Source of the DNA: Campylobacterota bacterium
GTDB lineage: Bacteria > Campylobacterota > Campylobacteria > Campylobacterales > Sulfurovaceae
DNA: 6,114 nucleotides
Direction of reading: 5' to 3'
NCBI GenBank assembly: GCA_013153345.1
Contig: JAADEQ010000017.1
Span: forward strand, 1 to 6,114
This document shows, one piece after another, positions 5,979 to 6,114 of the stretch (its first letter is position 1; the number at the start of each line of letters is the position of its first letter). The notes below the pieces were generated by a model that saw only the letters and a program-made list of their open reading frames with translations, made no database searches and was not told the origin of the DNA. The translations under genes and the position numbers were made by a program.

Positions 5979-6114
5979 TTATAAAATCCTCTCAATCTCT
6001 TTTGCCAACTCATCAGCCTTTGTCTTTTGTCGCTGCTTTAGATGAAAATAGGTAGCAAAAATAGAAAATATAAGCGAAAATAAGAGTAAAAGCTTTGGGT
6101 TAAAACTACTATAG
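5979..6114 (-). CDS. C-terminal end of an unidentified membrane protein, cut by window edge
   Basis: The minus-strand frame is open from the window edge to TAA at 5981-5979 and gives 44 residues. They comprise a short polar stretch with NPK, one strongly hydrophobic segment of about 16 residues (LLLLFSLIFSIFATYF), then a positively charged juxtamembrane patch (HLKQRQKTK) and an amphipathic end (ADELAKEIERIL). The positive-inside rule places the tail in the cytoplasm. Codon usage and strand match the neighbours, and the stop lies 14 nt before the permease start with the permease ribosome site between them, so it belongs to the same operon. It could be the last helix of a larger transporter or a small single-helix protein; I do not recognise the family. 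That the frame is a real gene rests on operon position and on the sensible membrane-then-charged-tail layout. Confidence 0.6.
   Translation of the reverse strand, partial: YSSFNPKLLLLFSLIFSIFATYFHLKQRQKTKADELAKEIERIL

Noticed and set aside
5858..6055. A 65-codon plus-strand open frame opposite the permease start
   Set aside because: It runs across the permease start and ribosome site on the opposite strand, has no Shine-Dalgarno sequence of its own, and has no recognisable domain.
1..6114. CRISPR arrays, tRNA/rRNA, insertion sequences, phage or defence genes
   Set aside because: No regularly spaced repeats, no cloverleaf-like stretch, no terminal inverted repeats or transposase motifs were seen; nearly every base is explained by household-type genes.

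Overview
The window is AT-rich (roughly one third G+C by eye) and fully packed with bacterial genes. Arginine is written almost always AGA/AGG, starts include TTG and GTG, and ribosome binding sites are strong AAGGAG types. The promoters carry TATAAT preceded by G or TG in a T-rich track. Together with the gene families (a periplasmic S41 protease with a WYxYLP-type N-terminal region, an SDDGP-type NodB deacetylase, PolX, MarC), this suggests a diderm bacterium, most likely of the Campylobacterota (Sulfurimonas/Nautilia-like). This placement is inference with moderate confidence.

Layout. (1) Positions 1-898, minus strand: a two-gene envelope operon of a secreted SYLF-domain protein (898-296) followed 10 nt later by a polysaccharide deacetylase (285 to beyond position 1). 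Only the first 95 residues of the deacetylase are in the window. (2) Positions 899-1012: a 114-bp divergent intergenic region with one good promoter in each direction. (3) Positions 1013-2287, plus strand: a complete lipoprotein-type S41 (CtpA-like) protease with a PDZ domain and an intact Ser304/Lys329 dyad, started by TTG. (4) Positions 6114-2288, minus strand: a tightly coupled operon of the C-terminal end of an unidentified membrane protein, an APC-superfamily amino acid permease, a MarC-family membrane protein and a full-length PolX DNA polymerase/exonuclease. Spacings are 14 nt, a 4-nt ATGA overlap, and 6 nt. The stop codons of the S41 gene and polX abut with no base between them.

How the genes relate. 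Genes left of 2287 all appear to act in the cell envelope or periplasm (glycan deacetylation, lipid-associated SYLF protein, protein processing). The right-hand operon joins inner-membrane transport with a DNA repair enzyme; no functional link is evident, and the grouping probably reflects co-transcription.

No mobile element, CRISPR array, RNA gene or clearly new system is visible. The most unusual signals are compositional. GATC is absent from all 6,114 bases, with GTAC and CATG nearly absent, while CTAG and AGCT are common. CpG is strongly depleted.
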